Position numbers and translations under genes: made by a program. From positions 1 to 64,000 of the forward strand of contig JAAKBF010000284.1 in NCBI GenBank assembly GCA_012656075.1: DNA of 64,000 bases. The letters run 5' to 3'. This DNA is from Phytophthora hibernalis. Its lineage: Eukaryota; Oomycota; Peronosporomycetes; Peronosporales; Peronosporaceae. The notes beneath the pieces were generated by a model. It saw nothing but the letters and a program-made list of their open reading frames with translations, searched no databases and was not told the origin of the DNA. This document shows positions 32,980 to 43,494 of the stretch, piece by piece; position 1 is the stretch's first letter, and every line of letters starts with the position of its first letter.

Positions 32980-33430
32980 CGGTCATCATGCCGCCGCCTA
33001 CAGTGGAAGAAGGAGAGAGCCTGTTAGTCGCGAGTTGCGGTGGATCAGCACGTGTCAAACGCAGCAGCGGAGCGTACAGTGCTATCATCTGGAAGCTGCC
33101 GGAATGGACGATCGTGTCAGCCGCGTCGGAGTATGCACCCGATTTGACTGTGAACTAGGCTGAATACCGTGGCCTTCTGTTATGTTTCGATCTTTTGTCC
33201 GCCATGGACAGGGGGCGGATTGTAATCTGTGGAGATTCCAATTTGGTGATCCGACAAATGCGAGGCGATATCGCGTGCAACGCTCCGGGTGTGCAATTGC
33301 TGCGGAAGAAGGCGATGGATCGGCTTGGATCGTTGCCGAAGCACGAGTTCCTGCACATGAAACGAGATTGGAATCAAAGTGCAGACAAGTTAGCTAGTGC
33401 CGCCCTTCAACGCGAAGAAGGAACTGTGGT
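32980..33430 (+). pseudogene. Second RNase H domain (element D)
   Basis: SGAYSAIIWKLPEWTIVSA (about 33070-33125) begins the fold; its usual leading S-F-D-G is S-C-G-G here, so the first catalytic Asp is lost. AEYRGLLLCFD keeps the Glu after an in-frame stop (33156-33158). VICGDSNLVIRQMRGDIACN (about 33222-33280) keeps the next Asp, and HMKRDWNQSADKLASAALQ (about 33354-33410) closes the domain. The match to C (16846-17234) is residue by residue in the last half. Confidence 0.75.
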
Positions 33431-34370
33431 TACCTTGGCAGAAGATCGTCAAGCCTTGATCACGCTCAACCGCCTGGACGAGCATCTCAAGCCGAGAGAT
33501 GACAGCAATGTCGCCCGCGTAGCCGCTGTAACGAGATCAACGCGACGTAGGAGGGCACCACCGAACGCCTTGGAAGAAACAATCGTGCAGCATATACGGG
33601 GTGAGCGGATTGTCCAATCCCAGAATGAAGAGAAGTGGATAGTCGATCTGAAAGCGTACCTGAATGGAGACGTTGGAGGCCTGACTGCGAAGGAAGCGAA
33701 GACGTGTGCCAAGATCGCAGATCATTATGAGCTGGACGAGAGCGATCTGCTGCTCTACTACCCACCGTCGATCGAGACGGCCGAAGCTCGGGACGAGGTC
33801 GCGAAGCTCGTAGTGCCGGAGACCCTGCATCAAGACGTCTTACACCTTTATCATACGAGTTTGGACGGGGAACATCAGGGAATCGGAAGAACGTACCGTC
33901 GGATCAGACCGGGTTTATGTCCGATTTCTTCCGCGCATTCAGCCGGATTGTGGGTCAGAAACAGAAAGCTACGATGGCGTATAGACCACAAGCGAACGGA
34001 ACGGCCGAAATGATGGTGCAGACGCTGACTCGCGCTCAAGATGTATGTCGCAGACGTAAATCAACAAGGCTGGGACGAGTATGCCGAACGGCTGACGTTC
34101 GCGCTGAATACGGCTCAAGATCGCGTGCGCGGGGACACGCCCTTCTACTTGACCCATGGTTGGGACCCACGATCCACGTTGGAAGAGGCATCGCCCCTGG
34201 GAAGTATGCGACGTCGCGATCGGGAGCCTCGACCTTGGAGATATCACGTGCAGAATACTATGGGCGCGCGAGGGAGCAGGTGAACGAACGCCTCCGGGCC
34301 GCGATTCGGTCGCGGGCGGACGAGCACGAGCGCAAGTCTGGTTGTACCTGGATAGACTGAAAGAAGCGTA
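33431..34370 (+). pseudogene. Integrase with internal deletion (element D)
   Basis: The frame runs from the second RNase H through a linker into LVVPETLHQDVLHLYHTSLD and GEHQGIGRTYRRIR (His pair of the zinc region). It then jumps at about 33908 to GFMSDFFRAFSRIVGQKQKA, which belongs after the second catalytic Asp. The Cys pair and the first half of the DDE core are thus deleted. PQANGTAEMMVQTLTRAQD (about 33988-34045) keeps the end of the core. RLTFALNTAQDRVRGDTPFY (about 34088-34147) and YLTHGWDPRSTLE follow in another frame. Confidence 0.75.
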
Positions 34371-34850
34371 CGCACGCAAGTTAGCCCACATGGGGCACGG
34401 TGTGTTTCGGGTGATCGAAATGGTAGGGAATCATGCGGCGAGGCTGGAAATCGCTGGCACCGAGTACCGCCTGTTCCTGGTTGTCCACGTGTCCAAACTG
34501 AAGCCAGAGCGGAGTTTTCCGGATCGTCCTACGTTGAAGTTAACTGTGGACGAGGGAGACCGTTTCGATTTTGATGAAGCGATCTTATCAGAAGATAGCT
34601 GGGAAGGACGTCTCGAGAAAGGCGAATACGAGGTAGAAAAGATGGCAGGGATGAGATCGGGTCGACGGACGCGCTACGGCCGCGTTCACCGCGAATTCTA
34701 AGTGTACTGGAAAGGCTACGACGACCCTTCATGGGTCGACGAAACCGATCTGAACTGCGGGGCCTTGTTGCGCGAATACGAGCGGGGAATGACCAATCGT
34801 AGTCGTTTCGGAGTCATGCAGTCGCATGAGGCGGAGGAGAGCTTGTAGCA
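34371..34850 (+). pseudogene. Integrase C-terminus with chromodomain (element D)
   Basis: YARKLAHMGHGVFRVIEMVG starts the SH3-like part. YRLFLVVHVSKLKPERSFPD and an acidic segment lead to SGRRTRYGRVHREF. An in-frame TAA at 34699-34701 is followed in the same frame by the chromodomain core VYWKGYDDPSWVDETDLN and REYERGMTNRSRFGVMQS. Without the stop, integrase and chromodomain would be one protein, as in chromoviruses. Confidence 0.8.
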
Positions 34851-35039
34851 GGTTGGCTGTTGCGGGCGGAGAAAGGGAAGAAGATTGTGTGGGGAGGCCA
34901 CACATTGAGGTGGAAGGATTATTTGTGGAAGTAACGTACGTACTGGGGCGAAGTCACCAGTGAAGAGCGGCAATCGCTCAATAAGCAAGGAAGATCGACA
35001 AATCAAAAGAAAGAAGAGGCCAAAGTAGAAAGGAGATTA

Positions 35040-37688
35040 TCAAGATCGAGGTTTAGCAGGTGCGTTGCGACTAGCCAAGTTCGCCAACTCTTCGGCAATC
35101 GGAGGACAGAACTTGGCAGAGATACGCCGAACGTGAGAGCCGGGGTGGTTCGCTATATCGTTGCGATACTGGTTCCGCCACGGTTCCGCTGCGTCGATCT
35201 CTCGCAGCGCATCCAGCAGAGTCGAAGGCGGCTGATCACAGGCAAGACCGGGGTACCAGGATCCCTTCTCCCGGGCGAGAATAGTGAAGGAAGAAGGGAT
35301 CAAGAAGTAGGTCCAGATCACAGTGACCCGCGATCATCCCATGGAGAACAAGTTTCAGGAAGGACTTCCAACGTGCCCCGAGACGAGATCGCCGCTGCCG
35401 TCTCTCTTCACAGAATGCGGCCAGGGCAGCTTCCATTTTGCGCAACACAGAACTGACGGGGAAGGAGTGAGTCGACTCCAACACTGCCTGGCGATGCGTC
35501 TCCTCCCACTCCAAGTACTTGGCCGCGATCTCGGTAAACTAACCCGTCACTTCGAAAGACACAGGTTCAACGACGAAGTACAGGTTGTCCCAAGGCGCCT
35601 CGTCGTAAAGTGCAGTGATCTGTTCCTCTGTGATCAACGCCGGATTCTAAAGACTCTCCGAAGACGTCGTTTCACCCGGAGGAAACAGCCAGTAGCGAGG
35701 TTTGGCGAAGTGGTGGAAGGACAAGTTAATGTCGAGCTCAGCCACGCTCACGCGACCAATATATCGAGCGAGCCACGGGAAACTTCTGCAGGGTTCGACG
35801 GCGGCGGTCACGATAGCTTGGTATCCAGTCACCACGCGCTACGGTAGTGGGAGGCAGCAGATCCCACCGCGCGGGAAGGAGAAGCCGGTTCCGGCGCGAT
35901 CGCGGTATACTAGTAACACTTTGTCGCTAGTGGACGAATCATGGTCATCAATTTGGCTGTTGCCATCGCTGGACCGATCGCCATCGTCACTGACAGCTCC
36001 AGAGCTGCCATCTTCACCACTCCCGTCAGATTAGTCTTGGTTACGGGATGACCTCTCGGAAGAGTCGGACGCACCGTCAATCGGGCGATCAGATGACCCT
36101 CCGCCTGATGCACCCGCCGAAGACGAGCGTCGTCGGGCAGAAGACCGTGAACTTGTCAAAGCAGCCCGAAAAATGTCGTCGTCACTGCCGGATGCTTCGG
36201 AGGAGGAGATATCTCGCGCGAGCACGAGATCGGCTTCCCCACGAAATCGCCCTTGGCTTGAACCAGAGGATGGACTTCTGCATGGCGAGTTGCGGCCGGG
36301 CGAATGGGCTCGAGAGCGGCGGCGGGGAGGCGGCAAACAGCTTGGAGACCGTGGACTGCGGGGTCGTTTGGGATTTCCGACTGGCACCGGCGTTTGAGAA
36401 TCGGGCGTAACCGAAGCGGATGCCGCGATGGAGCCAGGCTGGACCAAGGAGATCAGTCCGGCTACGCGATCACGGATGACATCGCGATCTTGTATTGCTT
36501 GATCGCGCTCTGCTTTGAACACCACGGAAGGCGGTCTGAACAGCCGCCAGGTCGCGCAGCAAAGTGTCATTCTCCTTCTTCAGAGTCTGGAGGCGACCTT
36601 GGTTTGCCTGCAGCGAATTCACGCTACGCTCAAGTCTCGCAATAGATGCACGATCCGACGCGATCTGGGACTCTATGAAGAAGCGACAAAAAGGGAGTTA
36701 GTACAGCGTCACAGAGACATGAAAGCGGCGACGGTAACGTACGAGTGGACGCGAGATCAGCCCGAGCATGGCCACGCTCATTAGTCACCCGTCTCAGGTT
36801 GATGTTAGCGGAACGTAACTGAGTCTCCGCGGCATCCGCCCGATCGTGCTCGCGGTCACGTTCAGCGTGACTGCGATCTAAACTTATCTGGGCAGCGGCG
36901 ATTTGTTGCTGATTACGTGCCTGTAAATCGGCGACGCGCTGCTCCAGTCGAGTGACACGCCCACGAAGCCGAGAGGCAGCATCGTCGAGTGCTTGCTGCG
37001 AAGCTTCGTGAGTCCGGATGTCGCCTTCAGCTTGCGCCAGGTCGTGACGATATCGATCGCAGTCGACCGTAACCTGATCGCGCTCAGCAACAGCGCGGTC
37101 ACGCTCGTCTTGAAGGGCCGCGATACGACGAGCGAAGACAGGAGAGGCGCCTGCAGCTGAAGTAGCGGTCGCCAGTTGCCTAGCGAGGCTACCGACTTCG
37201 TTCTGCAAGCGCGCAATCTCCTCGTCGCGCACCACTTGAGTAACACGCAGTTGATCCCGGAGTGCCTCGACCTCTCGCGATTTGTCCAAGCGTTCCTGCA
37301 GTGCACGCTCGTAGTCCGCGGACACTTGCAACGCATCCCGGTAACGACGATGGAGGATCTCGTACTGGTGCTGGCAGTGCAAAACGTAGGGTGACGCCGC
37401 TGCGTATGCCTCGTTCAACTCGCTCTCGAGACGGTCGGCACGCGTTTTCTGGTCAGCGTATGCACGCTGCAGATTTGCGTGGTCTTCCGCCAAGTCCGAC
37501 CCAGCGTCAGCGCGATCCAGCAGCTCGTTGAATGTCGCGAGGAAAGCTTGCGCAGCTTCGCGGTGGACGGGAGGAATTGCAATCGGGAGAGTGGAGACTA
37601 CTGGAGTGTGAGGGGTCGGTCTCGGACCTGGTGCTATCGGCGACGGCGACGCTGGGAAGGCCCGAAGAACTGGGCTGCGGAGCGGCAA
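35040..37688 (-). pseudogene. Long antisense ORF of element D (coiled coil)
   Basis: On the strand opposite the element, between chromodomain and 3' LTR, a coding region of about 880 codons is visible in a few frames. A proline-rich start (37600-37688) leads into a clean coiled coil of about 300 residues (36630-37550; for example LQNEVGSLARQLATATSAAG), continuing in a second frame (about 36500). Then come an SR/P-rich basic part (36200-36400), an acidic serine-rich part (about 36000-36180) and a C-terminal region with GDWIPSYRDRRR-like sequence and EPWRNQYRNDIANHPG (about 35135-35185). The last motif recurs in the antisense ORFs of A and E. No known protein family is recognised. Expression and function are unknown. 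Confidence 0.65.
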
Positions 37689-37792
37689 CCATGGAGGGAG
37701 TGGAGACGGCGACGGGGAAGATGACGTCGGGAAGTCGAGTGGCGTGCGCTGGCGGCGGCTGCTGTACGGCCTTTTCCAGCGCAGGGGGCGAT

Positions 37793-38730
37793 TGACGTGA
37801 AGCGGTCTGGCTCTTGTAGAGCTTCACCAATCGGAGGCGACATGAAGACCCAAAGATCATGATTGATGGATCGCGACTCGAGAGCTGCAGCTGTGTCTGG
37901 TTGCATCCGGTTGTGTGACATCTGGGCGAGACCTGACTGGTGTACCAACAATGGGGTACACCCCGACCTGATTCGTCTGGCGCAATTATTCCGATACGCA
38001 ATCTGTTGCAATCATTCCAAAACGCGATCTGGTGCAATCATTGAGACACGCGATCTGCCAACTCGCGATCTGCCAACTCGCGATCTGCCAACATGCAACC
38101 TGCCAACTCGGGGGTTGATCTGGAGCAATCATTTCGGTACGGGCGATCACATGGATTGTGGGTACAATGGAGCTATCAATTCGTTACGGTATCGCGATCT
38201 TGGTACATAATATCAGGTTCAAGGTACAATGCGCAAACGGGAAGCACGCAAGAGGGATAGGAAGAGAGCGAGATGGGGAGAGAACTTTAGGACCTTTACT
38301 TTGGTATAATATATTCCGATTTGCCTTGCGAGACGCAAGTGTTTTCTAGACTACCGGGGAAGGAGGTACGTTGGCCTACCCGAAGAAGAACTCACTACGC
38401 CAGCCAAGAACACGACGTACACCTGGATAGCTTGGCCAGGGTACGCTCGCACATCAATCTCACCACAAGATCCCGCCAAGAGGAGGCGGCAAGCAACGAA
38501 AAGGGATACAACAGCACAAGAAAAGGATGCACCCCCACGCGATCGGTTTGAACCAAGACTCGATCGCAGCATACCGACGACCGCGTGAAGAATACCCGCG
38601 TGGCCGTCACCCACCCAGACCCCGGAAGGAGCAACCAAGCTCCAACCTCCGCCTTGGTCACTACTGAACGTCTTCGCGAACACCGGAAGAGCGTAACCCG
38701 CCCAGCCGTCGGGTATACAAGGTGACTACA
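37793..38730 (+). repeat. Candidate 3' LTR of element D
   Basis: A gene-free stretch after the antisense ORF. A purine-rich gcgcagggggcga precedes TGACGTGA at 37793, a TATA-like tataatatatt lies near 38303, and a TG...CA end at GACTACA (38730) is plausible. Without a second LTR copy these limits are inference. Confidence 0.35.
37985..38108 (+). repeat. Tandem 26-bp and 15-bp repeats within candidate LTR
   Basis: Two degenerate units of about 26 bp with the form acgcgatctggtgcaatcat (about 37995-38047) are followed by four 15-bp units cgcgatctgccaact (38049-38108). The last two have changes. The shared core is cgatctg. Such arrays in LTRs often hold regulator-binding sites, but none is identifiable here. 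Confidence 0.75.
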
Positions 38731-41594
38731 AGGTTTCGATCGCGCCAGATCAACGGAGTACCCCTCCGACAGTCGGCAGTCCGGGCGTACCGTGCGCAAG
38801 CTTCGAACGCGTCAGCAATAGTGACTAAGAATTCCACAATTATACTGAGGTCGTTGACGGAACACCCCAGAGCGTCGTTGGTTTGCTTATTAGCGCGCAG
38901 ATTGCGCTCCTCGATGTGGTTAGCCGTTTTGTCACGAATTTTGGCAATTCTTTTCGAGTCATTGAGTGACGTAGTATAGCGCTCACGTAGCATGTTCAGC
39001 ACTTGCGAAAATATCCTACCGCTGTAGCTTTGGCTAGCGGACCATCAGACGCTCGGGCTTTGTTGATCTTTTCGTCTGAACAAAGATTGAGAAAGCTGTT
39101 AGGAGTGAGTACATGTTCTGAGTGGGTAGTCTAGTTGCTTCACTATGAGCTCTATGAATGTCATCTAAATCTACTTTTGACAATCTTATTCAGCTGAGGA
39201 ATTCTTCAAACATCTTCTCAGCTGCCAGCCCCTGCGGGGTGTCATGGCCCCGCGCAGCTCTCCTCATCGCGACTGTCCCATTCCAAGCCAAAGTTGCAAT
39301 GGCCCTCGACTAAGCGAAGCAGCCTATATTTGTCTTTTTGTGGTTTGCAATTCCGATAAAATATGCGATAATTCAGGTTTTGTCTTGGACTCAGTAAGCT
39401 GGATTATTTCTAAGGTTTGGGAAATTCCAGACAATTCCAGAAATAAGCCGAAACACAATACCCCTACCCCTGACGTAGCATGATTGGACAAAACAACAAA
39501 ATTACACTATCTGTGTGTTGCTCGAAGAAAAGAATCATCCAAAATGTTGCTCGAACGGTCTGGATAAATCATTTGCTGCAGGTAAAATACGATTATAAGT
39601 AATATCATATCATAGAGGTGTTTTGTCCTAATTTTCTGCGGATGGATCAACCGCCACAAATAAAATAATAATCGACCCGTTTATCAAGTAAAGCAGGGTT
39701 GTAAAGCTTATTTGCAGAAGAATCCAAATCGTATTACGAAAGGTATTAGAAATGCAAGGATTCAGACCTCGTTGCATCCAGAGAATTCTGCGAATTAGTT
39801 TTGTCCAAAAGGCGAAAAGGCGAATGGGTGGCTGGTTTAGGCCAATGGATTATCAATGGTGATGCATAAACCGCTAGATTTCCTGCCTACGTTTCGATGA
39901 CAACCTCTACACTATAATACTGACCTTCATCCAAAAGACCTCATCTCAAAAAGAGATTATTGAAAACGATGTATGGTAGATGCTTCCCAAAGGATGAGCT
40001 CTCAATCCGATACATGTACCGGTAAAAAATTGAGATGTGGTCCTTTGGGCGAAGCGCACAGGCGGAGCTTGCCCACAAAACACGACCAAGCAATGTTTGA
40101 TCGCGTTTGTGGGGACATGAACAAGGTTTCGTCGCCACGAGCACACCTATATCCGGTTTTCGTTAGCTGGAGCCTAAAGGACCTTTAGTAAAGGTAACGA
40201 AAAACCGACCTGAGGTGGCCGCCACCATCTGCGGTAGATCCACCAGCTCACGAAATGCGCACTTCATGCATTTTACACTGTACAACCAGTTGCCAACTGG
40301 CAGTTGGTGCGGGCCGTGCTGGACAAATCGTATCCTGAAGGCCATCCGTCCACCCAACTTGAGCGTGTTAACCATGCTCGCAGCAAAAGTGATGCCATTT
40401 TGGAAATCATCAAGACGCCGGTGTCTTGCTTGCTTGCTTAGCCATGCAGTTGGCTGCGCTGAGCGTGACGCACCACGCGCGGGCACGTACAGTGGTCACC
40501 TCTACCGGTACTTAGAATCTACGGTCACGTTTGCAGTGCAAAATGCACGGATGGCAACTTGAACAAGACAAGTTGCAACCGCGGGCAGAAAGAAGTGCGT
40601 ACTGCCACGAATGATAAATGGTGGTCCACATAAGGCTTCGCACACTCAAACTAGGAATGGATCCAAGGTACATGTACAGGGTATCCGTAGCGAAGTGCAT
40701 GTACCGGTACTGTACCATTCATGTATTAATAAGGGGTTACAGATTCCGCTTAGGAACTGAAAAGGGTGGACCTTCCAACCTCTCAAAGGTTATTATCTGT
40801 ATGCCGGAAATCAATTATCGCAATGAAGAACTCGCAGACGGTAGCAAATCAGAAAACCTCCGATGACCTCTGATTCTAGCGACTTTGGAAGGGTATATGC
40901 TGAATGCAGTATATGTATTAAAATACAGGTATCGTTGACATTGGTGTGGATCACCATTTCGCATCCGTGGCAGCAGACACTTTGCACTGGTACCGGTATG
41001 GCCACGACTCGGCATCGAGTGACGAGTCGAGGAGGACGCAAACGGGCGGGATTGTGAGCGTCAAATCATGAAACGAGCTAATTTTCGCGGGAAGCTTCAA
41101 AGCTCGCAGCCTCGCCCGAACAGCATGATGCGGGCATGGCAGATCGCGCCCCTTTAGCAGCGAAATAAGCGCTGGTGGCCGCTGCGGCGTGCTGTAAGCG
41201 TCCGACTCGACCAAACTCGGACGGCGCGCGGCGAGACTCTTGGCCGGAGAGGCCCCCGTTTCAGGCTCATGTCGTCACAAAATCCAAACACTGTTCGTCT
41301 TGTCTGCGGAGTACCGCGCCTGCATTGCAAGGTGCAACCGCGCTTTCGCCTCGTTTGCTGTGCAACGTGTTGCGGGCCGTTGCCCCACACGCCGTGTGGG
41401 TGTGAAAATCCTGTCAGCGATCAAGTGGTCTCAGCACTTGTGGGTTAGCTCAGCTTAATTAGATGCAAGAATTCATGCTGCGTTCTGTGCTCTGAAAAGC
41501 GGGTCCTACCAAATGCCGGCGACATGCATGGATATTTGCGACTCTGAAACGGGCGACGCTAAGTATAAATTCTGAATAAATTGCGGTCTGAGAT
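38731..41594. other. Gene-free intergenic region
   Basis: About 2.9 kb without a supportable gene. A - strand frame of 113 codons (38661-39002) has a plausible helical start but no recognisable domain and overlaps the candidate LTR. The stretch 39480-39960 is AT-rich. Several copies of the palindromic words TACCGGTA and ACATGTAC lie between 40012 and 40998. Confidence 0.5.
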
Positions 41595-41797
41595 TACCGT
41601 AAAGTTCGGATTCAATGAGACAGTCGTAAAAGGTCGCTTGCTATATAAAAATTTTCAAAATTCAAGGACAATTTTAGTTTTTACGATCGTAAAAAGAAAA
41701 TGCATACAATTTCCAAGTTATTTCAAAATGTTTGAATTTAGTTTTTACCACTGTCGCATTTAATCGGTGTGTCTTACTGAATCCGAACTTTACGGTA
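41595..41797. mobile_element. 203-bp MITE with 28-bp terminal inverted repeats
   Basis: The left end (41595-41622) starts taccgtaaagttcggattca and the right end (41770-41797) is its reverse complement with two mismatches in 28. The centre is AT-rich, non-coding and holds the palindrome tttttacgatcgtaaaaa (about 41675-41700). Size, TIRs and lack of coding fit a miniature inverted-repeat element. A target duplication is not obvious. Confidence 0.85.
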
Positions 41798-42467
41798 CAG
41801 ACTTGAAATCGAGAACAACACATCGGCTCGATCTCAAAGTTTGCCAGGCGAATCTCGCTGCGCCTCGAGGAGAATCTGCGACTATTTTAGGCGTTGCGCG
41901 ATTCCCCTGCCGCGGCTTGGTGAAGCTGGTCGGCTTTGGGCGACGTCGGAACAAGAAGCAGGAGAGAAATTAGTCTATATAAGTAGACTAAATCCCTTTT
42001 CAAAACAAGGGCTTGCTACTGCTCTAAAAGACCTTAATCTACTAGTATAGGTTAATTGCGGCGAGAACAGAAACAAGCAAGCCCCAAACACTCCTGGTCG
42101 ACACTGCTCATGTATTATAGTCGACGCAAATTTGCCCGGGATCGGCGCCAAATATTCCAAAACGCCGCGCAGTTTCGCGCTGCGGCGAATACATGTAGCG
42201 GTGGCAAGCCACCAGCAATACCAGCACATGTACATGTACACTGGAATCGCTCCCGACATGACAGCCAACGACGTCAGCGCTGGGTGAGTGGGTGGTGTCG
42301 CAACGGATCGTCTACTTTGACTGGGCTCTGCTATGCTGCGGGCCGTTATTCCAGCGGCCTCTGCAAACCCCCAGCCTCGCTCTACACGAGCCGCTGCTCT
42401 CCACTCGCCTCGTTTGCACCAGCTGGTCAAGATCCCAAAGACAGCCCGAGCTACCGCCAAGCAGAGC

Positions 42468-42474
42468 TCACTTC
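42468..42474 (+). promoter_or_regulatory. Oomycete-type initiator TCACTTC
   Basis: TCACTTC fits the oomycete initiator consensus YCAYTYY. It is followed by the T-rich gcttttcgttcgg and lies about 60 bases upstream of the ATG at 42529, a usual spacing. Confidence 0.5.
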
Positions 42475-42528
42475 GCTTTTCGTTCGGTTTGCTACACTTG
42501 CTCCGTACTCGCATCCTCCTTCACCACC

Positions 42529-42902
42529 ATGACCCAAGTGGAGATCCGGAGCGCCAACCCCATCAGCAGCCCCACGAGTCCGAGCGCCATGCCGTCCCCC
42601 TGGACCAAGGACGAGACGTACATCATCGAGGCTACGCGCAAGGCGCACGCCTGCTGCAAGTCGTGCGACGCCACCATCGAGGCCGGCCGCCTGCGCGTGG
42701 GTGTCGTGTACCAGCACCGCAACGGCTTCGTGTGTATCAACTGGCACCACGTCGAGTGCTACAAGGCCGTGCGCCAGATCCCGCTGCAGTTCCTCGAGGG
42801 CTTTAGCGACCTCGACCCCAGCAGCAAAAGCTGGTCGAAAGCTACCACCTCGCCCAGCACGTCCCTCACTTCGTGCTGGATGCCCCCACCTGCTCCGCAT
42901 AA
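42529..42902 (+). CDS. Small PARP-type zinc-finger protein
   Basis: The start at 42529 is chosen because the domain follows closely and an initiator lies about 60 bases upstream; the open frame before it (from 42292) has no similarity. Residues about 25-80 form a PARP-like zinc finger: YIIEATRKAHACCKSCDATI, then the aromatic/His-Cys part INWHHVECYKA. Such fingers bind DNA breaks in PARP1 and DNA ligase III; here no catalytic domain follows. After LDPSS the frame goes off. Adding one base at the CCCC run (42816-42819) gives QQQKLVESYHLAQHVPHFVL and a stop at 42902, which looks like the real end (about 124 residues). Without it the frame runs to 43032. Probably a sequence error or allele; nuclear role inferred. 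Confidence 0.75.
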
Positions 42903-43494
42903 GGCAGTGACCTCCTCGTTATATGTTCGTCCCGCGAGTTTTGACGTGACGGCCTCGGAAAGCCGTCGAGCAGACCCTACGCTGCACTGCACCGTACTGT
43001 ACACCTATTTAAGTAGTTTTATCCCAATATGAACACACTCAAATTGTCCAAACACACTTCACTCTTTAATTGGAAGAATAAGATCGGGAGAGGCAAGTCT
43101 CAGGGGCAGCGGATCTTTCTGTTGTCACGGCATGCGACGCTGCATCAGCTTTGGCCGCTTGACTCAAGCCTTGAGCACTTCACGATGGATTTCTGGGTAT
43201 GACTTCACTGTGATCAACGTCAAAAGCGTCGCAAACATGCAGCCATTGCACCATCGAGGAAGGTCGACAAGTAAGATAAATCTTTCTGTGGCCCGCAGGT
43301 CTGTCTCCCTTTTGCCAACGCGCCGGCATGAACATGTATTCCGGGCCGGGGCCCAAAGTTCGCTCCCAGCTGGGCTCCGACTTTATATTTCGCCCCGTCC
43401 ATGGCCGTGAAAACCACAATAGGCCGAGTCTATTGTTGTTTTTGCTCTTCCGTCGAGGTCCGAAGCCATCAGCAGAGAAGCTCTTCCTCTCGCC
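42903..43494. other. Intergenic region between the two zinc-finger genes
   Basis: About 590 bases with no supported gene. It must hold the 3' end of the PARP-finger gene and the promoter of the TAZ-like gene; no clear initiator was picked out. Confidence 0.5.

Larger units (their letters stand above)
29740..38730 (+). mobile_element. Element D: dual-RNase H gypsy element with long antisense ORF
   Basis: A + strand relative of C. It starts in the gag zinc knuckle (5' LTR and most of gag lost at the copia junction). It continues through protease, RT, RNase H, second RNase H, integrase with an internal deletion, chromodomain and a long antisense ORF (35040-37688). The right end is a candidate LTR closing near 38730. 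It is better preserved than C and is the best template in the window for the family. Confidence 0.75.

Noticed and set aside
38049..38108. Regular 15-bp units considered as a CRISPR-like array
   Set aside because: Units are directly adjacent without spacers and the organism is eukaryotic.
40163..40562. Overlapping ORFs on both strands considered as a gene
   Set aside because: Neither has a recognisable domain, good start context or neighbouring exon; codon use looks random.
42292..42528. Upstream extension of the PARP-finger ORF as an N-terminal domain
   Set aside because: Composition is unlike the rest, and an initiator-like TCACTTC lies inside it, 60 bases before the ATG at 42529.
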